Shown here piece after piece: positions 32,248 through 44,198 of a DNA stretch of 64,000 nt. The notes below the pieces were generated by a model, which made no database searches, was not told the origin of the DNA, and worked only from the letters and a program-made list of their open reading frames with translations. A program made the translations under genes and the position numbers. Source of the stretch: Taxawa tesnikishii (nom. ined.) (Eukaryota; Ascomycota; Dothideomycetes; Dothideales); contig JAPDRO010000012.1 of the NCBI GenBank assembly GCA_030247885.1, positions 744,001-808,000 on the forward strand. The letters run 5' to 3'. Every line of letters starts with the position of its first letter. Positions within the stretch are counted from its first letter, which is position 1.

Positions 32248-32697
32248 ATGCCGATGCCCGGCAAGAGCACAGAGGAGCAGGCCAAAGAAGGCACCGTCCA
32301 ATACCTCAAAGCATGGGGTGGTAAGTTGTATACTACTCCCTCATCACCGCCCTTCCACTAACACCATCTCAGAATCCTCCGTCCCCCAACCGCCCTCGCA
32401 ACACTTATAACAGCGCAGCACTTCCGGCCCTTCCAAGCCCTGCCCATGCTCTTCCCGCCCGTTCTCCTCTTCTCCTCATACTTGAACGTCAACGGCTTCC
32501 CTACTGACTCCGCTGGGGTCACGTCCGCCTGGAGCGCTGCGTACCTCGTCGTTGCAAGGCGACGGAAACAGGCCTTTTCAAGCAAGTTTGGCGCTAGAGG
32601 CTTGGTGAGGGGTGCTACGTTGGGGTTGTGTGCGGCTAATGTGGTCGGTGGTGGGTTGGCGTATTTCTTTGGCAAAAGGGAGGAGCAGGAGGAGTAA
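32248..32697 (+). CDS. small predicted membrane protein
   Basis: Two exons, 32248-32320 and 32414-32697, join in phase 1 to give 118 residues. The intron is GTAAGT...TAACAG, 93 nt. An alternative acceptor at CTCAG leads to a stop within 13 codons, so the downstream one is preferred. The protein has a short polar start, a hydrophobic segment (LPMLFPPVLLFSSYLNVNG), a basic loop (ARRRKQ), a second hydrophobic segment (LGLCAANVVGGGLAYFF) and a charged end (GKREEQEE). I do not recognise a named family. Its size and topology would suit a mitochondrial or ER inner-membrane accessory protein, but that is a guess. Confidence 0.65.
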
Positions 32698-33112
32698 GGC
32701 CGTGATAGTGTGGACGGTATGGGGGCGATGATAGTGGTGGAAAGTGCTGGGTGCTGGGACCAGGCGAGCGCGCTGCGAGGGAAGAGAAATGAGCGCCTTC
32801 CGTGGACTGGATTTAAAGACACGACTCTCACTGCGAGCTCGATTTGGTCAACTTATTGGGTGTGCGTGCGAGTCTTTGCTGCGCATGGCAGCATGTTCCG
32901 CAAAGTATCGCACTCGAACGTGTTACCGACTCAGCCAGATTCTCGGGCGAAGGTTCTGCCTCTGGAGCGCCAAAGAAAATTACCAAATGCTTCTGGAGCA
33001 GGCCCAGGGTCTTGGGATTTAACACTGGACTGGTCAAGCTCCTGTAACAATAGTGTGTTATTATACTACAACCACGGTATATACTAGATAATAATCACGA
33101 ACCGTTGGCGCA
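32698..33112. other. intergenic region
   Basis: This is the 3' flank between the small membrane protein gene and the GH43-like relic; no gene is supported. Confidence 0.4.
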
Positions 33113-33803
33113 TCATGTCTCTGGTATATTGACGACGATCCGGTCCAAATCTACTCCCTTGTAGTCGAAGCCATCGAACAAACCACCAACGGTGATCGTG
33201 TTGTTTGAACCCTTCTGGAGCGTCACTTCAGGTAGCGTTGATAGGACGATGCCCTTGTGTAGGCCGCGCTGGCGCGGCGTTTGCATGTTGTCTACGTTCT
33301 CGTTAGTAACAACACTGCTGATGCGGTCAAGCTGCCATGAGCCGCCGATGCGATGGGGTGCTTCGCAGGATGAGCGGAAGATAAGTCAGGGTATGGACCG
33401 GCGATCGTATCGGAGGTGGCGAGGCCTTGGAGACACAGACCGTAGCTCGAGTTGCCCGCGTGCCAGGAAACCCATTGAATGAGATACCCATTAGCAGCCT
33501 CGCTATAAACCACCTTCGGCTTCTGGGTGATGTTTTGAGGTAGGGTGTAAGCATGTCCTGCAATGAATTCAAGCGCCAACCCATGGAATTCCCATGTAGT
33601 CAGATCCTCAGAGTTGTAGACGGAGACGTCAGCACCCTCACTACGTTTCTTGATCTTGTACTCGCAGAGGTAAAAATGACTCCGCCGGCATGAGCGCTGG
33701 TCAGATCACCAGCAGTGTCATACCATCGTCCACCGGGGACAATGTGCTTCGCCTGCGTGGGAGCAGCGGGTGAGATATAAGAGAGCAGACTCAGGCTGAG
33801 CAT
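33113..33803 (-). pseudogene. GH43-like galactanase relic with CBM-like C-terminus
   Basis: The N-terminus (signal peptide, then HIVPGGRWYDTAGDLTSAHAGG) resembles the GH43 exo-beta-1,3-galactanase start, including the first catalytic-site Asp/His region. After a frame break in the T5 run at 33672-33676 the next block reads CEYKIKKRSEGADVSVYNSEDLTTWEF-like family sequence (33670-33590) and continues through QKPKVVYSEAANGYLIQWVSW to TIAGPY. It then jumps, with a further frame change, to a C-terminal block (GSNNTITVGGLFDGFDYKGVDLDRI) typical of a CBM35/CBM6 end. About 250 residues of catalytic domain appear missing. The gene looks decayed, although the single T-run break could be an assembly error. 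Confidence 0.6.
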
Positions 33804-36234
33804 CCTGGATGCGTTTACAAAGAGTAGCGTTGCGGAACGGAGGTGCCAAGGAAGGCGTGCTCTTGTCTGACCTTCTCCTCATTTCCTCTGCCGTGTCTTT
33901 AACTATTGCCTATTGCTGACTGTCCTTATTCAAGGTCTCACTTTGCAGTATTGTCGTAGCACAAAGCCTAGAAATGGAATTAAATGAATACACAGACATG
34001 GAGGTGGACGGCATGGAAATCAGGATGGAATGAAGTCTCTCGACTCCCGGATTAGGTAATAAGCAACACCCTTACCTACCATTTACCGGATATATATCAG
34101 GCAAACTCATCGACCCAAAGCTCTCCACGATCTTGCATAGGGACTTCTGCCTTCAACTAAACTCAGGACCACATTGTAGTTACGCTGGCAGAGGTTCGAA
34201 ACACCTCTTAGTATGTACAGCGATATGATTAGATGCGACTAGAGGCTGCTCCAAGCTCGTCCGGCCAGCAAGTGAGAATGAGAAGCGGTGGCAGTCAAAA
34301 ATTGAACTACAACCGGACATTCTTCTAGCTGGTCCGGCAACGGGAGCCAGAAGGATCTACGGCTTCGATCCCTGGGTCATCCGGCCTTGAGGCACCGCTA
34401 GACGCAGTCGCCATACGTGCAGGCCCGCAGCCACGCTTAGTCTCCGTCGCGTCAGATCTCTGATTGCCATCTAGCGAAGAGCTTGTCGATGAGCCGTTCG
34501 GGAGCCTAAAAGCGATGTATATTGAATATTACCGGCAGGACAAGATGCCTATCCTTCCTTCTATTTCGTAGCGACGACACCTGCTCCTCGTCGGATATGT
34601 TCAACTACCCATGCTTGTTGAAGACAAACCCGGTTCGGATACGTCTCTGCCTCAAAGAATGATCTTTTGAATGACCGCAATCCGTTTGTGCCGACGCCGT
34701 ACGCCTGCTGCTCACCTTCCAAATACGCAGTGAAGAAATCTGGGCACAAAACAGCGACGGTATTGCCATCCACGACCGCCATGACATACTCTAATAGTTT
34801 GAGATAGACCTATCTACAAGAGACCGTGGCGCCTCCCTTTTGGCCTTCATGCAGAATTCCTATGCGGAGGTCTTTAGCAGCACAGTCCAAATCTCTTGCG
34901 AAGCCATGTCCGATGAGCGTTGTATGAGTTGTGCCTCACTAATGGTCTGTTAGTACTTGTCAGGTCATGACTGCTATAGCGGGCTTCAACGAGACGTAGC
35001 AGCGCTACGGAATATCATATGCTTGTTCTAAGATATACTGGTTCGCGCCTCATAAACAACTTGCTGACTATTAAGTATTCAGCGTTCCCCAAAGTTCTGA
35101 TGTTTTCTGGAACACTCATTCATAGTGCATAATCGTCTGTACCGTAACCCGAGCACAAAAGATCACGTGGAATTTGGCGTCCAGCATCACGTGCCTCGGG
35201 CTTGTCAATCTTTTTGCATATCTCGTCCCGTTGCGAGGTAGTACTTGTTGAAGTCAAGGTCATGAAGTCACTTCGGCAGTCTCTGGCTACTTACTTAGTC
35301 GAGTGTAGGTCGCTTACTCAGGGAGGTTCCCTAACATCTAGTCTCTATGGAATTTCACTTCGTGGTAGCTAGTTCCTCAATCAACTTACTACCTTATATC
35401 ATTCTAACGGTGCATGTCTTCTACGGGCTTCTTTCTGGAAGTCCTCCTCGTTGTAGCACGGTGAACCGATTTCGAAAGCACAAGTGGTTAACCGAGGTTC
35501 TGTAACTCTTGAGTAGCTTGCTCAATCTGTGTTGGAATGTGCTTCCTCTAAAACCCTATAGAAGTCCGATTAAACTTCCACTCTTAAAGCATGCAAGATC
35601 TTGTTCGCTGTCATGTGACATATCGTGTGATTGACAGCGGTGTCATTCTATGTAAGGCGCTATCAAGAGGGAATTACCAGAGTGAACGCTACACTGCCAC
35701 CACTCCGCTGCAGGATGCTGATAGTATGAGCAATGGTCCATGCTCGTGCACTCAGTCGTCGAGGCTTGTCTAAAGCTGCCATCTTTTCCATGGTTCACCG
35801 CACATCAGCATAGATCCTTCGACGGCTGATCAAGCCCTTGATAGCCGTGTCGGTCTGCCCCACGAAGCTGATGCTTCCAGTTTCCGACAGCTTTTCGCAG
35901 CCGAAGACATACCGCCCAACCTTAGTCCTGGCAGGCAGGGGTCTGACATATTCAACACCTTCGTCTGCTTTACTCAGCTTGCACGACATTCTGGACCAAA
36001 CACGTATGACAATGACACAAAACGACAAGGAGATCAAAGGGGGGGGGGGGGGGGGGGGCTGCGTGATGTACAGCACTGGCCGCTTGGCATCCAACCTACG
36101 TCTAAACGAAGATACAGTTGAACAGCTCGTTTTATGTTGTGACATACTAGAGGCTCAAGACAGCCCAGAAGATGAGTGATTTTTCTGTTGTTCTAGCATG
36201 TACACTACTCCTCTCTCTGTAATGCTGTTCCCGT
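33804..36234. other. gene-poor stretch of 2.4 kb
   Basis: No gene model is supported. It is more AT-rich than its surroundings, with short open stretches (for example 34561-34782 minus and 35795-36145 minus) that match nothing I recognise. It may hold decayed coding DNA, since it lies beside the GH43 relic, but I see no transposon ends or long repeats. Confidence 0.4.
36039..36058. repeat. G20 homopolymer
   Basis: Twenty consecutive G inside the gene-poor stretch. Confidence 0.95.
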
Positions 36235-37759
36235 CTAATAGTTCGGCTGGTCGTTCCAGTACAATGTGTCTAGTCATTGTCAGCTCTATCTCGCAGCTCG
36301 TTATCATAGTTGAAGACGTACCGTGCTGAACCTCCGGGCCAGTCTGCTGAAAGATCCAGCCGAAAGTGAGCTTGATGTACTGCATCAAATGGCTCGCCAC
36401 CTTAATATGACCAACATCGGTAGGGTGGTACAGAGGGCCCTGGAGATTCATTAGCAAATCCCCGCCCTCTATTGCGTCCGCACGGTTCTTCTTCGCGTCC
36501 CACAATCCTCCTGGCAATGTACTAAGGTAAGGAAGAACTTACGATGTCGTTGTGTTGTAGGATGCCCGTAGTGTTGAAGTAATGAACAAACGGCTGCTCG
36601 CCGTATTTGATGGGCCTGAAATAGTTGACCACTTCCTCAATTTCGGTGACGAAAGCGCCACCTTGTTCCCAGGTGTTACCGACCTGGCTGAATCCGTTCC
36701 AGAGGGAGAGAACGATGATCTGGGTGTTTGGCCAAACTTTATGGATGCCGCTGATCAGTTCGATGTAGCTGTTGTAGAATTCCTGATTCGTGACGTTGTT
36801 GTGTGCTGTTGTATCCATGTTAGTAAAGAACAAAAGCGGCAATACACTGGCCGGGGTTCCGCAAGGATACACTTACTGTTGTTGTCATTTGTGCCCAAAT
36901 TGATCACCGTAATGTCTGCCGCAGGATGAGCTTGGAAGTCCCAGTCCGGGGATTGTCGCCGTATATCTGCAGCGCGCGGTAGGACGTGTCGACTGTTTTG
37001 AACCACTGGTAAGTCTGCCCATGAGGGTTACCCCTATGGCTGCTGTCAGTGTATGATGACGACGGGCTCGCGTTGTTGCAACTTACAGCAGTTGGAGTCG
37101 TGCAGACATATTCCAGGGTATGCGGTGATGGAGAATTCGACATTGCCGAGACCGTACATAAGGCCCCACGAGTAGGAGGAGATACCTTCGAGGGTAGCGT
37201 ATTGACCGGCAGACAACGAGTCCCCAATCAGCTCCATGGTACGGGTGTAGTTTGGAATCTTAACCAACTTGGCGTTGCCGCCGCTGACGTGGACTCCAGC
37301 AATCTGAACTCCATACGCCCAGTTGGTGACGCGTAATTCAAGTGTTTGAGTGGCTCCGACAGGCGTTGTCAGATTGTAACCCGTCGTTGTTGGAGTGACG
37401 AAAAGGTGAGTGGTGTTGGCCGTGACGTTGGTCAGCATCCAGTCTTGGCCATCTAGTCTGTAGGCAACCAGAACGCCCTCGCTCGTGTAGTTGCCGAAGC
37501 TGATGGCCACTTCATTCGCCTGGAATCCAAACTTCAAGCCCGGCGCGGACCACCAAGAGATGTGCTTCGCATCCCAGCGGCCTTTGTACGACAGCTCGGA
37601 CGCGCTGGGTGGGTACGTCTTCCAACCTGGTTTTCCGGCGACGGAAGCAATGGTAGTATCCGGGTAATCAGTTGGGCGGACTTGCTGGTTCTGCCAGATG
37701 GTTGCAGAGACCTGGCTCGCAGTTGCAAGGAGGGCCAAGCCCAGTCTGAGAAGACTCAT
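36235..37759 (-). CDS. CE2-like SGNH acetyl(xylan) esterase, with two apparent missing bases
   Basis: Five exons: 37759-37087, 37033-36877, 36805-36543, 36439-36322 and 36269-36235. The N-terminal signal peptide (MSLLRLGLALLATASQVSA) is followed by a beta-sandwich domain and an SGNH esterase domain with GDSLSAG (nucleophile Ser), GTNDNN and HPTDVGHIK (catalytic Asp/His), the layout of CE2 esterases that deacetylate xylan and mannan. The tail DTLYWNDQPNY and the 35 nt last exon fit fungal homologues. Exon 2 is two bases short: the C4 run at 37031-37034 (G4 in the sense strand, right at the acceptor) and the G4 at 36948-36951 (C4 in sense) each need one more base for the family sequence to continue. 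The remaining exons and phases are consistent. Confidence 0.85.
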
Positions 37760-38535
37760 GATGTGCTCTTAGAAAGGGAATAGAGACGCTTGATGCTGGG
37801 AGGCGAAGAGAACGAGACTGGACTTAGGACGAGTTGCTACACTTTATACACGGACAATGGCTATGCTGAACAGACTTGCCTTATACGGTCCGGTCAGTGA
37901 GACCGGCAGCACCGCAAGGCGGGGTTGCGTGTGAATTGTATGAGGATCGTCGGGGAAAGTTGGTACAGCATCCGGCGTTGCTGGCTCCTGGCTCCTTTTC
38001 TGGCTGGCATCACGGCGTTACCCCCAGTAACCGTGTGCGGAGTCGACATCGGGTCCTGCGTTAGAGTGGTTGGATGGAGCTTGTCTGCGGTTGTAGGCGG
38101 TGAAGTTCGTTCCTGGTGTGGGCCTGGTACGGAGTTGCAGTTCCTTGTCTAAAGGGGAAAGCGAAAATGCCAAGACTGGCGCTGTCTGGCTGTTGTACCG
38201 TCCCTGAGTGTTCTCGAGCAGTGGTGGCAGACCTCACAAGGATTGCAGCTGTTGTGATGTTGCAGGTCCAGTTCGAAGAATGAACAGCGCCCATATTCAT
38301 AACGAGTGGTTCGTGCATGTTTGCGGCGCAATGGTCGGTCCAGGCCGAGGTTTGCGGCTGCCCTCGCGTGCCACTTTCTACCACACTCGTAACACCCACC
38401 TTCAGACAAGTCCACTTGCTTCCTGCCGGAGACGATGGGTGTTCCGAGACACAAAATCCCGCCGACGAATGTGGACGACGCTGTGGGCTCAATGCACCAG
38501 TATCAGGACAATGATAGTTAACACCGTCGTCTCTT
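37760..38535. other. bidirectional promoter region, CE2-like and coiled-coil genes
   Basis: The genes diverge from here; no coding sequence is supported in between. Confidence 0.4.
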
Positions 38536-39060
38536 ATGGCCACGCCCTCCTCAATTCCGGTTAACCGCCTGGGCCTCACGAACGACGAGATCCATACTTT
38601 ACGTCAGCACCAGACCGTCGCACTACAGCAGCAACAAGCTGCAGGCAGCTCATCATCGCGCGCCGCTAGCAATGCCTCCAGTCAAGGTCGACTCTTGCTT
38701 GATCCAACCTCTCTACAACTCCTGGCCCAGCACTTCGACCGTGTCATGAATGCTATCCGACAACGTTTGCATCTTGTAAGCTTGGCCAGGCTGCCCTGAT
38801 GCTACTCGCGCTGCCAACAATGGGGTTAATCTGATACACATGCGATGTAGTTGAATCAGCAGACAGAACTGGCCGTACAGCGTCAAGCCGCGCTCGCGAA
38901 CCAGTCGGTCGCGGCCGCAGAGGTCGAAATTGCGCGCTTCAGAGCCATATTACAACAGATCGATGAGCTCGAGACGGAGCTTGATAAGATCAGGCGTATA
39001 GGGGAGATCGTGAAAGGCTTTCGAGCTAGAGTGGAAGCATTGGAGCGCAGGATAGGATGA
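38536..39060 (+). CDS. small coiled-coil protein
   Basis: Two exons, 38536-38775 and 38851-39060, phase 0, give 149 residues. The intron is 75 nt (GTAAGC...TGTAG). A Gln/Ser-rich N-terminal half (LRQHQTVALQQQQAAG, then SSSSRAASNASSQG) leads into a continuous heptad-like coiled coil from about residue 60 to the end (LLAQHFDRVMNAIRQRL ... ELETELDKIRRIGEIVKGFR). Size and shape resemble small subunits of BLOC-1-like or other coiled-coil complexes, but I do not recognise a specific family. Confidence 0.7.
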
Positions 39061-39643
39061 AAGAGGATAAGGTACTGGGCTGGGCTGCTCCTGGGCTGCG
39101 ATTTTGTTTATACATGACACATGATGTCGACATTTCGTTAGAGCTCTACTGGAATAAAGAAGAAGGCCGTTGCCTCACGGCAAAGGCGTTTGAGATACCC
39201 TCTGTTTCAAGAAGCAAACCACTCACCGCTATCGGAGTTTGCTGAGTTCTGTGCGTCAACCATTGATATCTGAAGAAGCTAGAACGTCTCTTATCAACGC
39301 TCAGGACTGGAGAAAGGATATAAACGCTAAGATGCAGCTTGGATCGTATTTCCCAGCTACCTCGATCAGAACTAGCGACAATCATTGCAACCTCCCACTC
39401 GTGGAGGATCATGCCCCTTGGGCATGCCACCGCGGCATCATCAATAACGCCATGCAATGCAAGATCATGTCGTCCTTTAATCATCATGAAAGACAGTGCA
39501 GATCCAAAGATCAGAATGCGTCCCTTCGTCAACCACGGTATTACGTCCCACGCCCAAAAGGAGGGTTAAAAATCCATACGCCAGGTTCAACCCTGAAAGT
39601 TCGAATGACTTTCAGATTGCGGGCACAAGCAATGTCTTCATGC
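39061..39643. other. intergenic region between convergent coiled-coil and FLC genes
   Basis: No gene is supported; only 3' flanks are seen. Confidence 0.4.
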
Positions 39644-42600
39644 TTACGTGCCCCTCGAAAACGATCTGAACAACTCTTCATCTCTCTCCATGGCGGGAGT
39701 CAATGGACCCCTGCTAACTCTCTCGCCGGGAACATCCAGGCTAGTCGCCAGGTTGCTCGTAGACTGCATCGGAGTTCCGTTCCTACTACTGACCTTACTC
39801 CCGTTGAAAGTTCCCGATCTAGGTCGAACACTCGGACTCGGCACGTTGCCGATATTGTCTGCTGCACTGACATTGCCCCCGACTCTCAAGCTGTCCGTAC
39901 TGCCGACGGCCCGAAGCTTTGGATTGGCGATGGTGGCACGGCGGGACGGGGTGCGCAGGCCCTTGTTCGTGGGTGTGGCAGACTCAGCAGCTGGCTCATC
40001 GTCGGGCACGTAGCGGTTCATGTTGATCGGAGTCAGTGTCCGCTCCTCGTTCCACTCGGTGAAGTCACGAGAGCTCCAGCTTGGTCGGTGTACCCGAGCG
40101 CCAAAGGGAAGATTCGTCGTGCTCTGCATGCTCGCCGCACGAGACCGCCGAACTGGTGTATGGGTCGCAGCAGACTCGCCAGCAATAGCGGGATCGACGG
40201 TAGGCGTTTCGGAGCGCTGGTTGAGGGACATGTAGGAAGCAATCTGATTCGGATCCCGATCCTGAATTGCCATTTCCGCGACGAAGTCGGGGTCCTCATC
40301 CTCGATCTTGGTCATACGTCGGACAGAGTTGACACTGAAATAAGGATCTTTGGGTTCTTCGACTACCGGCTCTGGCGTGGGCGGTCGAGGCTGATCGTGA
40401 GCTGCCTTGCTGAGGTGCAGGAAGTACTTCCCTCGGATTCCGGCCCATTTCTTCGGACGGAAATCATCGCGATTGCGGGTAACCGACATGTAGGATGAAA
40501 TTGCGCCAACCACGATTGCAACAAGTGTGATGATGGCGAGTACTCCCTGGATGACAATGATAACGATACCGATGACCGTCGTAGTGATGCGCTGGAGGTT
40601 GAAACTAATGTCGAATGCGGCCGACAGCGCAACGGTGGTGACTTTGCTGAATCCAAGGCAGTAAACTACCAGAATGTTCAGGCGCTGGCCCTCAAAGGGA
40701 CGTGCCCAGACAATGGCGCCAAAAGCGAGCACTTCGACCACAAGCAGACCGAAGACCTGGGTCATGGGATGGCCAGAAGCGCCTGCATAGAAACAAGCTC
40801 GAAGGAATTCGTACAATGACCAAGCGGCAAAGAACCACCATCTGGTCCGCCTGAATCGTGCAGCGAGCCATCCAAACTTTATCGTGTAATCCTCATCATC
40901 GTGTATAGATGTCGGTTCTTCGCCAAGTTGTGATAGTCGCCAGAGAGGAATCGCACTGGAGGGCTGAGGTACGCCTCCCTCTTGTGGTTGGCTATTCTCT
41001 TTCTTGAGGCGAGGGAGTAGTCTCTGCATTCGTCCAAGTTCGACGTGGCCGTGTCCTGTTTTCGAAGCCGTATGCGCGCGGTAGTAACAAGCATAGCCTA
41101 CCAGACTGAAGATTCCGACTAAGAATATGACGAAAACGATGGCAGCGACGGCTTTGACCCTCCCGAGCTAGAGTAGGAGAACTGGAATATAGTTAAGAAC
41201 ATCATCATGAAGAATGCAATGTAGCAAATCCTCAGCGCTACGAGTGCCGAGTAGCCAATCCAGTGGTGCCGGAAGAATGCAAGGCGATCCTGCCTAAGCG
41301 TCTTGATAGCGACGAGACCCTCCAGAAGCCACTTGAATGCCACAACTGCAGCAACCATGATGACCAGAATGATGAGCAGCCAAAGGAAGCCAGTCATGAA
41401 CGCGTTTGATACACGAATGCCTTCCTCACCGAGCGTTCCGGCAAAACCAGAGTAATTTCCCGGAAGCGGAAGGCCGACACCGACAGGTTTACCGTACCAG
41501 TTGTAACCACTCGAGCTGTTTGCTAAGTCCCTTCGTTGTAGTGAATGCTCAAGGCTACGTGCTAAGACGTCACGCTGAAGCAATTGTGATGGATCCCGGT
41601 TGTAGATCTCGCTCGCAACGTCTCTCTTAATGTGAGAGAAGCTCCTCTTGTATATTTGAGAAATGTCATAGCCGCCGCCAAGGCTCTCTTGAGTAGTACC
41701 AGAACCAGCGGCTCCGACTTGGGAAGTGTTGCCGACGTTATTGCCAATTAAGTGGTTGATGGATGCCTGCATGCTGCTGGAGTTGATCATGCCGCCTGCC
41801 CATGCGAAGTTGCTCCACCAGGCGACAAGTACACTAGGCCAGTTCATCGAAAGAGCTCCAGTGAAGAAGATATGTTGGAACACTGCAAAGACGACCAAGA
41901 CGGATAAAGAGTGGGCGTAGTGCGTGCGGATCACCGGAATACTGTCGCCATAAATGGCCGTCGCGAACGACGCGATGACAGCCACTAGAGTGAAGATGCC
42001 GAGGACAGTGCCTACGGATTGCGGTTGACTGAAAGTGGCCCCGTTAGTCACCACAGCTGAGTAACAGCCAATCTCGGACTGGGTGGAGTTTGCAAAGATG
42101 CGTAAGATTGCTTCGCCTTCGAAATCTGGAATGGTGAGAGCTATCGCCGGAATGTTGGCAACATCCGACTGAGCTACAGGAATAATACCGTTTGCCTCAA
42201 TCGGAACACTTGCATTCATAGGACACAAGCTGGCAATGTTAGCATCGCAGGGGTTGAATGTAAGATCGAAGCGACTCTCGCCATAAGCGTAGACGCCAAT
42301 GTACACTAAATATGGTTAGACCGCAAAGAAGCAAGGCTAGGCGTATCACAACATACTCATGAGACTTTCGTTGGCGATTGCTGTATTACCAGCCAAGTGG
42401 AACAGGACAGTCATGTTGTCCTTGTAATATGCTGCATCGAACCGGGTGACGTTGACAGCGCTTGAACCTAAACAATCGCCAAAGTTGCCCGTGTATAGAG
42501 CTGGTTTTCGATTGTCGGACAGATATATGGTATCTCCGTTCGAATCCGTTGTTGTGATCCATCTCGTGGAGTCGCTGCTGGCAGCCAGCGATGTGTGTAG

Positions 42601-42657
42601 GGAAGAGAGGAAGGTGGTCAGGACCAGCAACGCCACGTGGATAGACCGAGGAACCAT
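39644..42657 (-). CDS. FLC/TRP-like membrane protein (ML-like domain), with one apparent missing base
   Basis: Two exons, 42657-42357 and 42305-39644, give about 987 residues. A signal peptide (VALLVLTTFLSSLHTSLAA) precedes an ML-like lumenal domain (about residues 30-190, with CysPro motifs). Several membrane spans follow, then a second membrane cluster and a ~230-residue disordered cytosolic tail rich in Ser/Thr/Pro. This is the fungal FLC/Pkd2-type TRP-like family, linked to calcium and flavin transport and to the cell wall, in the ER or plasma membrane. At 41158-41164 (GGGAGGG in the sense strand) the frame slips: the upstream part ends in a short Ser/Pro tail, while one more base leads into VKAVAAIVFVIFLVGIF, a membrane span expected at this place. 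Total length is one base short of a multiple of three. Confidence 0.85.
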
Positions 42658-44198
42658 GATGTCGATTTTGTATCTGGATCGCAAAACCAAGGGTTGTTGC
42701 GATTATGATGTGCTATCTCTTCCTCTGCTACCACGGCGACTTGTGAGCAATCCACGGTCGGCGATTACAGCCCAGATGGTCGGCAAGCCAACAAGCGTAG
42801 AGCTCGGATAGGTGCCCTATGGTGTCCAGGAGAAGAAGTGGTGGTGTAGGGTAGCAGGAGCCAGGAAACGAAGGTGTATGCCGCCGCAGGGTGCTGGAAT
42901 GCTACTCAGATGTTGATGTTGACCGGAACGCCCGGCTTGTCGAACTACGCAAGCGATCGTCTACCGCACTTCGTCGTGCAGCGTTTGCATGGCTGCGGTC
43001 AGCAATGAGTTCAGGAGGCGCAGGAGGATGGCGAGTATGCGGCCAGAGGGTCCTGGGTTGACGGAAGACGGATCAATGGCGTATTTGATAAAAGGTGGAT
43101 TAGAGGCAGTCAGGCACGGACACAGGTAACAGGGAAGGGAAGCAGCCAAGCCTTTTCGGGCTATTGAGGGCTCCGATCCGCTGCACTGGCTCCACTGTTG
43201 TACGCGTCGCTTGCACTAGAGATGCAAGAGCCAGAAGGTACTCTGCCCTTCTAGTGGTTGCGGACAAAGAAGACTTTTTGAAACAGGCACTTGGCTGTAC
43301 GGGACACAGAGATGCAGTGTCTTTCTGACCTGCAGTCACACGCTGCTAACACCTGATGCATTCGTCACAACGCTGCGCTACAAACGCCCTGCCCACGCCT
43401 GTGCTTTTTCCTGGACGACGCAGTCTCTCGTTGCCAGTGCCTTGGTTTTGCTCATCATCGGGCGCGACAATCCTCCGCGCCTAACCTCTTCCGCCTCGCT
43501 ATCGATTTGCGCTAGTCCGTAACTGCGCTGCACAGAGGCGCCAAGTGCCCTGATCCGATCGAATGGCGTCCAATTCGCGCTGGGGTAAAAGCCCGAACGC
43601 TGTCTAACAGGGGCTAGGCCTGTCTAACCACGCACAACGACACCGCTTCGATGACTCGTGGATGGAGAGGAGGAGAAGAATGCACCACCGCTACGGACGG
43701 GTTGAAGATCCGGCATTTTGAACCCTATCCTTGTTGCATACAGAACTCAAACAACTGCTTCGACGTTTGAAGGTACTTCATGCACCTCAACGTAGCGGGC
43801 TGCGTCGTTGTGCATTGTGTTGGACACTGTGTGACCGCCTCGCTGCAAGGAACAAGTTACAGACTGACTTGAGTGTCCGAAGGCATGAAAAAGACGGCTG
43901 AGTAGGGCGTACATGCGTCCTTTGCACATACCAGAATCTTAACACCACTGAGAATTGAGAACACACATTTATATCTGCGGCGTGTCCGCACTGCTCTTCA
44001 CTATTCGCGAAGAAACTTCCTCGGTCGTGAACACATCAAACCTTTTTTACACCTTATGAGGCGGCAGGTACCCAGGAGAAACATGATGCGAAAAATCCTA
44101 GTGAGTAGTGTCCGATCGGTTTGTATCAAGTCCTACCAAGAAACATCACTGCTTGGCTAACGGACACCGGACACGCCATGCCATTAGTTTCAAGGTCA
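42658..44198. other. upstream region of the FLC-like gene
   Basis: About 1.5 kb without a supported gene. Short open stretches on both strands match nothing I recognise. Confidence 0.4.

Noticed and set aside
33804-36234. Possible transposon remnant
   Set aside because: No terminal repeats, target duplication, transposase or reverse-transcriptase motifs were found, only AT-richer unrecognised sequence.
20020-37759. A polysaccharide-degrading gene cluster (GH51, GH43 relic, CE2)
   Set aside because: The three are spread over 17 kb with a mitotic kinase, GUT2, a DnaJ protein and others between, so there is no support for a functional cluster.
39239-40498. Plus-strand open frame of 419 codons
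   Set aside because: It overlaps the disordered tail of the FLC-like gene on the other strand, a low-complexity region that leaves antisense frames open.
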